DNA of 40,331 nucleotides from Clostridia bacterium. Its GTDB lineage: Bacteria; Bacillota; Clostridia; Christensenellales; CAG-138. Location of the stretch: assembly GCA_003246365.1 (NCBI GenBank), contig QKAN01000142.1:1-40331 (forward strand). The letters run 5' to 3'. Below, piece by piece: positions 32,784-40,331 of this stretch (its first letter is position 1; each line of letters opens with the position of its first letter). The notes beneath the pieces are model-generated. The model ran no database searches and was not told the DNA's origin. It saw only the letters and a program-made list of their open reading frames with translations. The position numbers and the translations under genes were made by a program.

Positions 32784-34337
32784 ATGGAAATCGATATAAA
32801 AACAATTGCGCTATTTTATTTTATTGCGAATGCGATGAACAACGGCCTGATATTCATCATCTGGCAGATGTATCGAAGACATTACAGAGGATTGTCTTAT
32901 TTACTCGCAGATATGTGTTTACAGACGGCTGGTTCGTTTTTTTTGTTAATACGCAGTGCTATTCCGGATCCTATCTCGATCATATTTACAAATCTGTTTT
33001 CCATTTCCGGTTTGCTCTTTATTTTAAAGGGCTTGGAGCTATTCTTTGATGTTAGAAAACGGCGATTATACAATTACGGTATATTTGCGATTTATATGCT
33101 TTTCATCGCATATTTTACATTTGTAACCGATAATTTATTGATAAGAAATATTGGTCTGTCTTTCATTATTATTGTGTTTAATGGTCAGAGCAGCTTGATT
33201 CTGTTCAGGGAGCTGGTACCCGAGTATCGAAAAATAGCTCGATTCGTAGCAAGTATTCTGTGTGCATATTGTGTGTTCAGTTTCGTAAGAATTATAGCTC
33301 TTATACTTACGCCTGAACTTAGCAATGATTTCTTTGCTTCAGGTATAGTAAATGCAATCGCGCTCATTTCATACAGTGTTCTAAACATAATGATAGCCGC
33401 AGGGTTCATCATGATGGTCAGCCAGCGAGTGCTGAACGAAGTCGAAACAGAAAAGGATAAATATACCAAAGCGTTTCAATCCTCTCCGTATGCGCTGCTG
33501 CTTACGAAAGTAACGGACGGCAAGATTTTCGAGGTGAATGAAGGCTTCACGATGACAACCGGATATCTGCCGGAAGAAGTAATTGGAAAGACCACGATTG
33601 AGTTGGGACTGTGGGTTGATCCGAATGAGCGCAGAGAGTTTGTGCAGGATTTGATGATTGGTGACGTGCGCGATAAGCAAATGAATTTTCGCATGAAAAG
33701 CGGGGAAATCAGAACCGGTCTGCTCTATGCAAAAACGATATCGGCATTCGGGGAAGACTGCATTATTACCAGCGTCAGCGACATCACTGAGATGGACAGA
33801 ATCCGAAGCAAGCTCGAGGTTATTGCGCTGCATGATACGCTGACCGGATTACCGAACCGACAACTGTTTTATGACCGCGCGGCGGTAGCCCTCGCAAACG
33901 CGAAAAGAGACAAATTGGGTTTGGCTGTCATCTCGCTGGATGTCGACCGGTTGAAATATATCAACGATCATTTCGGTCATTTGGCCGGAGATCAAGCGCT
34001 GATTACCGTCGGCCGCAGGCTCTTCAACCTGCTTCGGAAAGGCGACACGGTTGCGCGATTCGGCGGAGACGAGTTTGTGATTTTGCTCAACAGAATTAAT
34101 CGTGTGGAAGATGTAAGTTATACGCTGGGCAGAATCGTAGAGAATCTATCGGAGCCGTTTGATTTTGAGGGCGAGGCGATTGAGGTGACGGCGAGTATTG
34201 GAATTGCGATGTTTCCGAATGACGATCAAGAAATTGACGAACTAATCCGAAAATCGGACGAAGCGATGTATCTGATTAAAGAAAACGGACGGAACGGATA
34301 CCGGTTTTATAGCGATATAGGGAAGCGTTTCTACTAG
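32784..34337 (+). CDS. Membrane PAS-GGDEF diguanylate cyclase
   Basis: A 517-residue protein predicted to make cyclic di-GMP. Residues 1-213 hold about seven hydrophobic segments. A PAS domain (about 225-335) begins YTKAFQSSPYALLL with NEGFTMTTGYLPEEVIGKT. The GGDEF domain (about 345-505) has DTLTGLPNR, DVDRLKYINDHFGHLAGD and an intact RFGGDEF (427-431). RKGD at 418-421, five residues before GGDEF, is a complete inhibitory I-site. ATG 32784 with AAAGG upstream is preferred over the in-frame TTG 32778. There is no EAL domain. The gene stands alone, so its input signal and targets are unknown. Confidence 0.94.
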   Translation: MEIDIKTIALFYFIANAMNNGLIFIIWQMYRRHYRGLSYLLADMCLQTAGSFFLLIRSAIPDPISIIFTNLFSISGLLFILKGLELFFDVRKRRLYNYGIFAIYMLFIAYFTFVTDNLLIRNIGLSFIIIVFNGQSSLILFRELVPEYRKIARFVASILCAYCVFSFVRIIALILTPELSNDFFASGIVNAIALISYSVLNIMIAAGFIMMVSQRVLNEVETEKDKYTKAFQSSPYALLLTKVTDGKIFEVNEGFTMTTGYLPEEVIGKTTIELGLWVDPNERREFVQDLMIGDVRDKQMNFRMKSGEIRTGLLYAKTISAFGEDCIITSVSDITEMDRIRSKLEVIALHDTLTGLPNRQLFYDRAAVALANAKRDKLGLAVISLDVDRLKYINDHFGHLAGDQALITVGRRLFNLLRKGDTVARFGGDEFVILLNRINRVEDVSYTLGRIVENLSEPFDFEGEAIEVTASIGIAMFPNDDQEIDELIRKSDEAMYLIKENGRNGYRFYSDIGKRFY

Positions 34338-34739
34338 AAAAATGTATTTTGGTGATGTGCGCCGCCGGATAAACTGATTGCAGTTTATTCGACGGCGTTT
34401 TGCTATATCGCTCCAGTTGACAGAGTGAAAACGCATATGATAGTAACGATTTGCAATATTTGTAAAATAAGTGCGGGAATCAGGTTGGAAAATTCTTCCG
34501 GTCAGGATATGATTAGTACACTTTGACAGCTTGTTGTCGAGGTAGTATTGGAGAATACAATTTTAAACTGCAACCGGACAATCATTTTTGAAATGTCGCT
34601 AAAATACAAATATTGTCATTCTCATCAATTTGTTTTATGAGGTGTAGCAAATAAAATCAAATTATCAAAAGACGGCTGAAATACAAACGCCGTCCAATCA
34701 CATCCATAAAACAAATCATATCGAGGAGGAAGAATACGT
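34338..34739. other. 402-base intergenic region before the second glucan locus
   Basis: Holds the cyclase terminator (34360-34401), then about 340 AT-rich bases without a gene. TTGACA hexamers occur at about 34418 and 34523, the second with only a poor -10 (TATTGG) at the right spacing. A promoter for the binding-protein operon is expected here but not convincingly seen. Confidence 0.5.
34360..34401 (+). terminator. Terminator of the diguanylate cyclase gene
   Basis: A 17-position stem, CGCCGCCGGATAAACTG (34360-34376) with CAGTTTATTCGACGGCG (34381-34397), has one mismatch and one G-T pair, an ATTG loop and then TTTT. Confidence 0.85.
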
Positions 34740-36032
34740 ATGTCTTTGAAAAAATTGAGTGCCCTGATCATTGGCTTAATGATGTTAGTCGGCTGCTTTA
34801 CGGCCTGCAGCAGCGCGCCCGCGGAAACAACCGAAGAAGCGGTTGCGACGGCGGCACAGGAAGAAGCCGTTGTTGAAGAACCCGCTGCAACAGCGGAACC
34901 CATCACGCTGACGTTCTGGCACACCTATGGCGACGGCGAAGAAGAGCAGTTTAAAACCGTCGTTCTGCCGATGTGGAACGAACTCCATCCAGAAATCACC
35001 ATTGATGCAGTCCGTCAGGACGGCGGCCAGTATAACGAGATGATCGTAACCTCGTTTGGCACCGGCCAAAGCCCGGATGTTGCCCGTATCGACATCGTGA
35101 ATACCGCGGCGTACGCGGCGCAGGGCGGCCTCGTCGCGCTGAGCGATTACGAAGATTTTGCGGCGCTGAAAGACACGTTCCTGGACGGCCCGCTCTCCAC
35201 AAACCTCTACCAGGGCAGCTATTACGGCCTGCCGCTGGATACCAACTGCAAAGCGGCTGTGATCAACACCGCGATCATGCAGGAACTCGGAATTGACGGC
35301 GCACCGGCTACGATGGAAGAGTTCATTGCCGCCGCCGAAACCCGCGGAACATACTCGCTGAACGTTTCCGGCGTAGGCGACTGGGATCTGTATCCGTACT
35401 TCTGGCTGTTTGGCGGCACGCTGACGGACGAAGGTTTCACCGTTGCCAGCGGATATCTTGACAGCGCGGCGAGCGTTCAGGCAATCCAGACCATGCTTGA
35501 TCTGCACGCGAAAAAGGTGTTCACCATCCGCGACGTGGACGGCACGGTAGACGCATGGGACGGCATCAACAGCGAATATGCCATGTTCTTCGAAGGCCCG
35601 TGGTTCTTCGGTTCTTATGATGAGAAACTCTCGCAGGGCATTATTGCCGCGACCATCCCAACCTATGAAGGCCGCAGCGCATCCGTCGTCGGCGGCGAAA
35701 ACATCGCGGTGTTTGCAACCAGCAAACATGCGGATGCAGCTTATGAGTTCGCGAAGTTTATGACCAGCGAAGCGGTTCAGCTCGCCATGCTCGACAAGGG
35801 CCAGATTCCGGTTTTGAAATCCCTTGTAGACAATGCAAAAGTGCTCGACAACCCCGTTTGGGCGGTTTACATGGCGCAGTTGGAATCTGCCTCCGCGCGC
35901 ATTCCTTCTCCGAACAACTCGCAGATTCAGCAGGTTTGGAGCGACGCTATGACGAACATCTTTGTCAACGGTGCGGATGTTCAGGAGACGTTGACGGCGG
36001 CTGCACAGCAGATTGACCCGCTGCTCGGTTAA
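34740..36032 (+). CDS. Carbohydrate-binding lipoprotein of a CUT1 ABC transporter
   Basis: A 430-residue MalE/UgpB-type solute-binding protein. A signal peptide is followed by LVGC (C19) or FTAC (C23) as lipidation site and an Ala/Glu/Thr-rich linker to about residue 54. The fold starts ITLTFWHTYGDGEEEQF, with GQSPDVARID near 120 and AMFFEGPWFFGSYD near 285, typical of oligosaccharide binders. GAGGAGGA lies 8 bases before the ATG. The genes after it (MalF, MalG, GH66) suggest an isomalto-oligosaccharide or cyclic glucan ligand. Confidence 0.95.
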   Translation: MSLKKLSALIIGLMMLVGCFTACSSAPAETTEEAVATAAQEEAVVEEPAATAEPITLTFWHTYGDGEEEQFKTVVLPMWNELHPEITIDAVRQDGGQYNEMIVTSFGTGQSPDVARIDIVNTAAYAAQGGLVALSDYEDFAALKDTFLDGPLSTNLYQGSYYGLPLDTNCKAAVINTAIMQELGIDGAPATMEEFIAAAETRGTYSLNVSGVGDWDLYPYFWLFGGTLTDEGFTVASGYLDSAASVQAIQTMLDLHAKKVFTIRDVDGTVDAWDGINSEYAMFFEGPWFFGSYDEKLSQGIIAATIPTYEGRSASVVGGENIAVFATSKHADAAYEFAKFMTSEAVQLAMLDKGQIPVLKSLVDNAKVLDNPVWAVYMAQLESASARIPSPNNSQIQQVWSDAMTNIFVNGADVQETLTAAAQQIDPLLG

Positions 36033-36049
36033 TATCTCAGATGACTAAC

Positions 36050-36085
36050 GCTGTGCCGCAAAGCCGACCGGCTCTGCGGCACAGC
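36050..36085 (+). terminator. Strong intercistronic hairpin after the binding protein
   Basis: GCTGTGCCGCA (36050-36060) pairs exactly with TGCGGCACAGC (36075-36085), enclosing AGCC/GGCT. No T run follows. Like the hairpin at 13289, it probably stabilises or partly limits transcript so that the binding protein is made in excess. Confidence 0.7.
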
Positions 36086-36129
36086 TATAAAACGGATACC
36101 AACACAAACGATCAAGGGAGACGATTCAC

Positions 36130-37062
36130 TTGAAAGCCAGCGTAAAACGGAAATGGAAAAAAGGGGCAAAGGGATGGCTGACGGCGTTGCCGTTTGTTCT
36201 GCCCGGGCTGATACTCGTCAGCGTGTTTATTCTGTTTCCGATGCTGTTTACAATCCGCATTTCGCTTTCGGAATACAAAATTGTGCAGGGGCAGATTACC
36301 TTTATCGGACTAAAGAACTATATCAGCGTGCTCACGGACGCTTCCGGCCGATTCTGGTATGCATATCGCAACAATTTTCTATACGCGCTGGTCACGGTGC
36401 CGTTTATCCTGTTCGGCGGCATGATCTTCTCTTACTTAATCAATAATCTCAAACGCGGACAGACGGTTTTTAAGGTCGGCTTCTATCTTCCGGTCATCAC
36501 ATCCTGGGTCATTGTGAGCCTCGTGTTCACCTACATGTTCAATAATTCCGACCGTGGCCTGATCAACTATATTTTGGTCGATAAGCTGCATATCTTGAAT
36601 GATTATGTGCCTTGGCTTCTTCGGGAATGGTCCGGCAACGCGGCGATCTGGCTCATGGGCATCTGGAAAAACATCGGCTGGTCAATGCTGATTTTCCTTG
36701 CGGCGCTGCAGAGCATTCCGCGCGATCTTTATGAAGCGGCGGCGCTCGACGGCGCGGGCATCTGGGCAAAGTTTCGGCATATCACAATCGCCTGCCTGCG
36801 GCCGACGATGTACTACGTGATCGTGAACATGATCATCGGTTCCTTCAATGTGTTTATCCAAGTATTGATGCTGACGGAAGGCAACCCAAACGGCAGAACG
36901 TCCGTGCTGCAATATCTGCTGTACGACAAGGCGTTTAACCAGTTTCAATTCGGAGAAGCGTCCGCAATCGGTCTCATTTCGGCTGTCACAATCGTGATTA
37001 TCACCGCTGTTCTGAACCGCCTGCTGAAGCTGGATACGGTTGAGAAGGGAGGAGCCGATTGA
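36130..37062 (+). CDS. Carbohydrate ABC transporter permease, MalF-type
   Basis: A 310-residue permease with six main hydrophobic segments. The EAA loop EAAALDGAGIWAKFRH lies about 100 residues from the end. The TTG start is supported by AAGGGAG 9 bases upstream and the basic N-terminus KASVKRKWKKGAKG before the first membrane segment. Its stop overlaps the next ATG. It is a paralogue of the partial permease at the start of the window. Confidence 0.94.
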   Translation: MKASVKRKWKKGAKGWLTALPFVLPGLILVSVFILFPMLFTIRISLSEYKIVQGQITFIGLKNYISVLTDASGRFWYAYRNNFLYALVTVPFILFGGMIFSYLINNLKRGQTVFKVGFYLPVITSWVIVSLVFTYMFNNSDRGLINYILVDKLHILNDYVPWLLREWSGNAAIWLMGIWKNIGWSMLIFLAALQSIPRDLYEAAALDGAGIWAKFRHITIACLRPTMYYVIVNMIIGSFNVFIQVLMLTEGNPNGRTSVLQYLLYDKAFNQFQFGEASAIGLISAVTIVIITAVLNRLLKLDTVEKGGAD

Positions 37063-37943
37063 TGAAGAAGAATCAAATTGGTATGAAAGCGAAAGATACC
37101 GCAACGCAGGTTGTCATCTGGACGATACTGATCGTGTCGCTCGTCGTTTTCTCGGTTCCGTTCCTGTTTATGATTTCCAACTCGTTTGAGGAATTCAGCT
37201 TTGTTCTTCCGTATCCGCCGAAACTGTTTCCGACGCGGCTCGATTTTTCCGCATACAGTTATATCCTATCCCAGTCGCTGTTCCCGACAGCGGTGAAAAA
37301 CAGCCTGATCAACACGTCGATTACGGTCGTGCTGGCGGTGTTTATCTCTACACTTTCAGCATACGGGTTTGCGCGAATCGAATTTCCCGGCCGCGAATCG
37401 CTGTTTAAAATCTATCTGTTCACGCTTATGGTGCCGAGCTTTCTCAACATTATTCCGCAGTTCATCATCCTCAAGTGGCTGAAGCTGCCGGGCACGGATT
37501 TGAGCCTGATCGGAACAAGAGCGGGGCTAATTTTGGTGTATGTTGCAACCAACGTTTGCGGACACACATTTTTCCTGCGCAACTTCTTTCGCAGCCTGCC
37601 GGATGCGCTTTCGGAATCCGTCATCGTTGACGGCGGCGGACACGGAACCATCTTTTTTAAAGTGATGCTTCCGCTTTCCAAACCCGCCATCGGTACGATG
37701 ACCATCTTTGCGCTGCAAGGCTTCTGGGAAGAATACTTTACCGCAAAAGTGCTCGTTGGCGCAAAAGAGTCTATGATTACGCTCCCGTTGCTATTGCAGC
37801 GGCTGCACGGGCAATACGCAACCCGATGGGAATGGGTGTTTGCCGCGTCCATTCTTGCGCTGATCCCGATCATCGCCCTGTTTATCATATTCCAGAGAAA
37901 ACTGGTGATCGGCGGGCTGACGCAAGGATCGGTCAAAGAGTAG
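37062..37943 (+). CDS. Carbohydrate ABC transporter permease, MalG-type
   Basis: A 293-residue permease pairing with the preceding MalF. The EAA loop is slightly divergent as ESVIVDGGGHGTIFFK. ATG 37062 overlaps the upstream TGA (TGATG), indicating coupling; an in-frame TTG at 37059 is less likely. The C-terminal codons GGSVKE-stop belong to a 37-base unit that is tandemly repeated downstream. No ATPase gene accompanies the transporter. Confidence 0.94.
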   Translation: MKKNQIGMKAKDTATQVVIWTILIVSLVVFSVPFLFMISNSFEEFSFVLPYPPKLFPTRLDFSAYSYILSQSLFPTAVKNSLINTSITVVLAVFISTLSAYGFARIEFPGRESLFKIYLFTLMVPSFLNIIPQFIILKWLKLPGTDLSLIGTRAGLILVYVATNVCGHTFFLRNFFRSLPDALSESVIVDGGGHGTIFFKVMLPLSKPAIGTMTIFALQGFWEEYFTAKVLVGAKESMITLPLLLQRLHGQYATRWEWVFAASILALIPIIALFIIFQRKLVIGGLTQGSVKE

Positions 37944-38009
37944 CTCCGTTTTACAGAAACGTGTTTCGGTCAAAGAGTAACACCGTTTTGTAAAAACGAG
38001 TTACGGTAC
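37930..38009 (+). repeat. 37-base imperfect tandem repeat spanning the malG-type stop codon
   Basis: Copy 1 (37930-37966) and copy 2 (37967-38003) both start CGGTCAAAGAGTA and then share a CCGTTTT-A-AAACG core. CGGTAC begins a partial third copy. Copy 1 contains the end and stop of the permease gene, and copy 2 preserves the same VKE-stop reading. Each core can form a small CGTTT/AAACG hairpin. Confidence 0.8.
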
Positions 38010-38071
38010 AAGTTTATCTGAAAAGAAAGAGAACCGGCGGAACGCGGCGCGATTCGCCAAGGTGAGAATAT

Positions 38072-39724
38072 ATGAATACGAATACGCGTCAAGCGGCATA
38101 CTGCCGCCCGGATCGCGCGCAATATCGAATTGGAGAACCGGTGCGGTTGCTGCTGCAGCCGACGCCCGACTTTCCGGAAGTCACCGGATTGCGCCTGTAC
38201 AATCTGCACCGCCTTGTCCCCTGCGCATGGTCGCAAACGGACGGAATCATTGCGATTGCTCCGCTGGAAGCGGGCAACTATGGCGTCGTGCTGGAAACCG
38301 GAATCGGACCGCTTGAGACGGCGTTTGATATCACCGCGTCTGCAAAATCCGGCATTCGGTACGGGTTTTTGTCCGACTTTTCGCCGGAGGACGGCGACAC
38401 GGCGGATGTCGACTGGCTCTGCCGACTGCATGTGAACACGGTGCAGTTTTACGATTGGATGTATCGACATGACAAGCTGATTGCGCCGGAAGATGAGTAC
38501 CTCGATCCGATTGGCAGGCGCACTTCGCTTTCGGTAATCCGCAAAAAAGTGGAAGCTTGCCGGGAGAGCGGCATGCGCGCGTTTGCCTACGGTGCGGTTT
38601 ATGCCGCAACGGCCGAAACCGTTGCGGAGCATCCGGACTGGGCAGGCTACATGCTCGACGGCGACCCGATGGTATTTGCGGATTGGCTGAACTACATGAA
38701 TGTGGCTAAAAACAGCGGCTGGAGCGCGCATATCATCAGCGAATTCCGTTCGGTGGTAGAAACGCTTGGATTTTCCGGAATACATATGGACACATACGGG
38801 TTTCCGAAGCGGCTTTACAGCAACACGGGGGAACCAATTGCGTTGGAAGATGCGTTTTTGCCGCTGATTAACGCCGCGCAGGAAGAGGTTCGCGCAGTCG
38901 ATGCGGAAAACGGCGTTATTTTCAACGCAGTGAACGACTGGCCGACGGAGACGATTGCAAAAGGAAAACAGGACGCGCAGTATATCGAAGTCTGGCCGCC
39001 GCATGATCATTATCGCGACTTATATCTGTTAATTTTGAAAGCGAAACGCGAAGCACCGGAGAAACCTGTGATCCTCGCGGCTTACGATAAACCGTTTTCG
39101 AACGCTATCAGCGACGCGGAAATCTCCGGCGCGGAACACGCGTTCTGCCTGACCAATGCTGTTATCCTCGCCTCCGGCGGCACGCAGTTGCTGCACGGGG
39201 AAGAAGAATGCCTGTTGTGTGACAGCTATTATGTGAATCACGCAAAAATCCGCCCGTCGTTTTGTGATACCGTGGTGCGATATGCTGATTTTCTTGTGCG
39301 TTATGCGCCGCTGTTGTATGATGACAAAGGATACGATGTGTCGATGACCGCAGCAGGCGGAATCAACGAAGACGTTGTTGCGCGCGCCGAAGGCGTCCGG
39401 TTTTCGTCTGACGGACAGGCGGATACGGTCTGGATGCTTTTGAGGGAATCGAAAAAACGCATCGCGATACACCTGGTGAACCTGACGGGAAACGATACGC
39501 TCTGGAACACCGCCAAGAACGAACCGAATATGGTTCGCGACATTGTGTTTTCGCTTCGGCTTGACGTGAATGTAACCGGAGTATACGCCGCGTCGCCGGA
39601 TGGAGCTTCCACCGGTGCAGTCGAGTTGGCGTATCAAACGAAGCGTTCGCAATATGGACGCATTCAGGAATTTACTTTACCCCAGCTGAACTATTATTCT
39701 GTGATCTGGATCGAATGGGAGTAG
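38072..39724 (+). CDS. GH66 family protein, second intracellular paralogue
   Basis: A 550-residue GH66 protein with RYGFLSDF near residue 96, VQFYDWMYRHDKL near 124, presumed nucleophile D240 in GIHMDTYG and presumed acid/base E306 in YIEVWPP. It is clearly homologous along its length to the protein at 1344 but well diverged, so the duplication is old or the two loci were acquired separately. It has no signal peptide or anchor. It follows the MalFG permeases and precedes an AraC regulator by 7 bases. Cytoplasmic cleavage or ring-opening of imported alpha-1,6-glucans is the favoured role; differing ligand size between the two loci is a reasonable guess. Confidence 0.87.
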   Translation: MNTNTRQAAYCRPDRAQYRIGEPVRLLLQPTPDFPEVTGLRLYNLHRLVPCAWSQTDGIIAIAPLEAGNYGVVLETGIGPLETAFDITASAKSGIRYGFLSDFSPEDGDTADVDWLCRLHVNTVQFYDWMYRHDKLIAPEDEYLDPIGRRTSLSVIRKKVEACRESGMRAFAYGAVYAATAETVAEHPDWAGYMLDGDPMVFADWLNYMNVAKNSGWSAHIISEFRSVVETLGFSGIHMDTYGFPKRLYSNTGEPIALEDAFLPLINAAQEEVRAVDAENGVIFNAVNDWPTETIAKGKQDAQYIEVWPPHDHYRDLYLLILKAKREAPEKPVILAAYDKPFSNAISDAEISGAEHAFCLTNAVILASGGTQLLHGEEECLLCDSYYVNHAKIRPSFCDTVVRYADFLVRYAPLLYDDKGYDVSMTAAGGINEDVVARAEGVRFSSDGQADTVWMLLRESKKRIAIHLVNLTGNDTLWNTAKNEPNMVRDIVFSLRLDVNVTGVYAASPDGASTGAVELAYQTKRSQYGRIQEFTLPQLNYYSVIWIEWE

Positions 39725-39731
39725 AAAAACC

Positions 39732-40331
39732 ATGCTTCTGAACTATGACACCACAGTGCTGCCGCGCGTCCGCATGATGGGGCGCATCCGGTATCACGAA
39801 CCGTGGTGTCATTTTTCACGCGTTATCGACGAATACATTCTTTATGTGGTGCGCGACGGGGACCTCTACATCGAGGAAAACGGCGTGCGCATGCACCTGA
39901 AATCCGGCGATTTTCTGTTGCTTGAACCGAATCTGCCGCACACGGGATATCAGGCCGCCAGCTGTGACTATTATTATGCGCATTTTAAGCACGACCGCAT
40001 GACGCGCGTTTTAGATGAAGAAAGCGCGATTAATCAGGTGAAAGAAACGCGCAGGAAATCTATGACGAGTTATAATCTCGATGAGATCGATCCGACCGAG
40101 CCTTCAATCTGCATTCCGAAACGTTATCATATTTCCGGAATCGATTACCGCTCGCTGCTGCACGCCGCGGTTGAGGCGTATGACCGCAGGGAGGAACAGT
40201 ATAAACGCTTTGTGTCCACGCAGCTGCACCTGTTTTTGATGATGGCAGCGCATGAATATCTTTCCGCCTATTGCGCCGAGGAGGACGGAAAACGCAAAAA
40301 ATCGGACGTTGCGGTGGATGGATTGATCCGC
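39732..40331 (+). CDS. AraC-family transcriptional regulator (3'-partial)
   Basis: 200 codons are open to the window end. The visible part is the N-terminal arabinose-binding-like cupin domain: a beta-rich stretch with EYILYVVRDGDLYIEENG and GDFLLLEPNLPHTGY, typical of AraC sugar sensors, followed by a helical linker. The DNA-binding HTH lies beyond the edge. The ATG follows the GH66 stop by 7 bases, so it is probably co-transcribed with the glucan locus and senses the imported sugar. The family call rests on the sensor domain only. Confidence 0.82.
   Translation, partial: MLLNYDTTVLPRVRMMGRIRYHEPWCHFSRVIDEYILYVVRDGDLYIEENGVRMHLKSGDFLLLEPNLPHTGYQAASCDYYYAHFKHDRMTRVLDEESAINQVKETRRKSMTSYNLDEIDPTEPSICIPKRYHISGIDYRSLLHAAVEAYDRREEQYKRFVSTQLHLFLMMAAHEYLSAYCAEEDGKRKKSDVAVDGLIR

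Noticed and set aside
37930-38009. CRISPR array
   Set aside because: The two copies are directly adjacent without spacers, imperfect, and include the end of a gene.

Overview
The window reads as a chromosome segment of an anaerobic, fermentative Bacillota (Clostridia-type) bacterium. The evidence is strong GGAGG-type ribosome binding sites, GTG and TTG starts, lipoprotein solute-binding proteins with low-complexity Ala/Thr/Glu linkers, ferredoxin-dependent 2-oxoacid oxidation and a Ptb/Buk pair. A Christensenellales-like relative is possible, but this cannot be settled by eye. No rRNA, tRNA, CRISPR array, transposase or phage gene was recognised. Both window edges cut genes.

Region 1 (1-4648): end of an alpha-1,6-glucan/isomalto-oligosaccharide locus with two MalFG-type permeases (the first cut by the edge), a GH66 enzyme without signal peptide and a GH13 oligo-1,6-glucosidase, closed by a strong terminator. 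Region 2 (4698-5889): a Pr6Pr-type membrane protein on the minus strand and an AT-rich regulatory stretch carrying a consensus promoter and three similar 13-bp palindromes.

Region 3 (5890-19604): a 12-gene plus-strand operon (RpiR regulator, ADP-PFK/glucokinase-family kinase, FGGY kinase, RbsABC/Mgl-type sugar importer, class II aldolase, phosphomannose-isomerase-like cupin protein, ketose-3-epimerase-like TIM barrel, small cupin, divergent RpiB-family isomerase, DhaK, DhaL) ending in a strong terminator, then a FucU/RbsD mutarotase with its own promoter. I do not recognise this gene set as a described pathway. The best reading is uptake, phosphorylation and aldol cleavage of an uncommon ketose or aldose, with a C4/C3 ketose branch (erythrulose or dihydroxyacetone) handled by DhaKL and the RpiB-like isomerase. 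This is the main candidate for a new system.

Region 4 (19649-25277): a DMT-family exporter divergent from a LysR regulator, polyphosphate kinase 1, and a phosphofructokinase with an unusual GGNG motif. Region 5 (25276-32565): a minus-strand operon for oxidising branched-chain amino acids to branched-chain acids with ATP formation. In transcription order it is Ptb, Buk, a ParA-like P-loop protein of unknown role, a ferredoxin subunit, OFOR alpha, beta and gamma, and IlvE. A divergent GntR/FadR-type regulator sits next to a perfect 10-bp inverted repeat over the ptb promoter.

Region 6 (32784-34401): a membrane PAS-GGDEF diguanylate cyclase. Region 7 (34740-40331): a second, paralogous glucan locus with solute-binding lipoprotein, MalF, MalG, a second signal-less GH66 and an AraC-type regulator cut by the window end. 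Neither MalFG locus has its own ATPase here, so a shared MsmK/MalK-type ATPase encoded elsewhere is expected.
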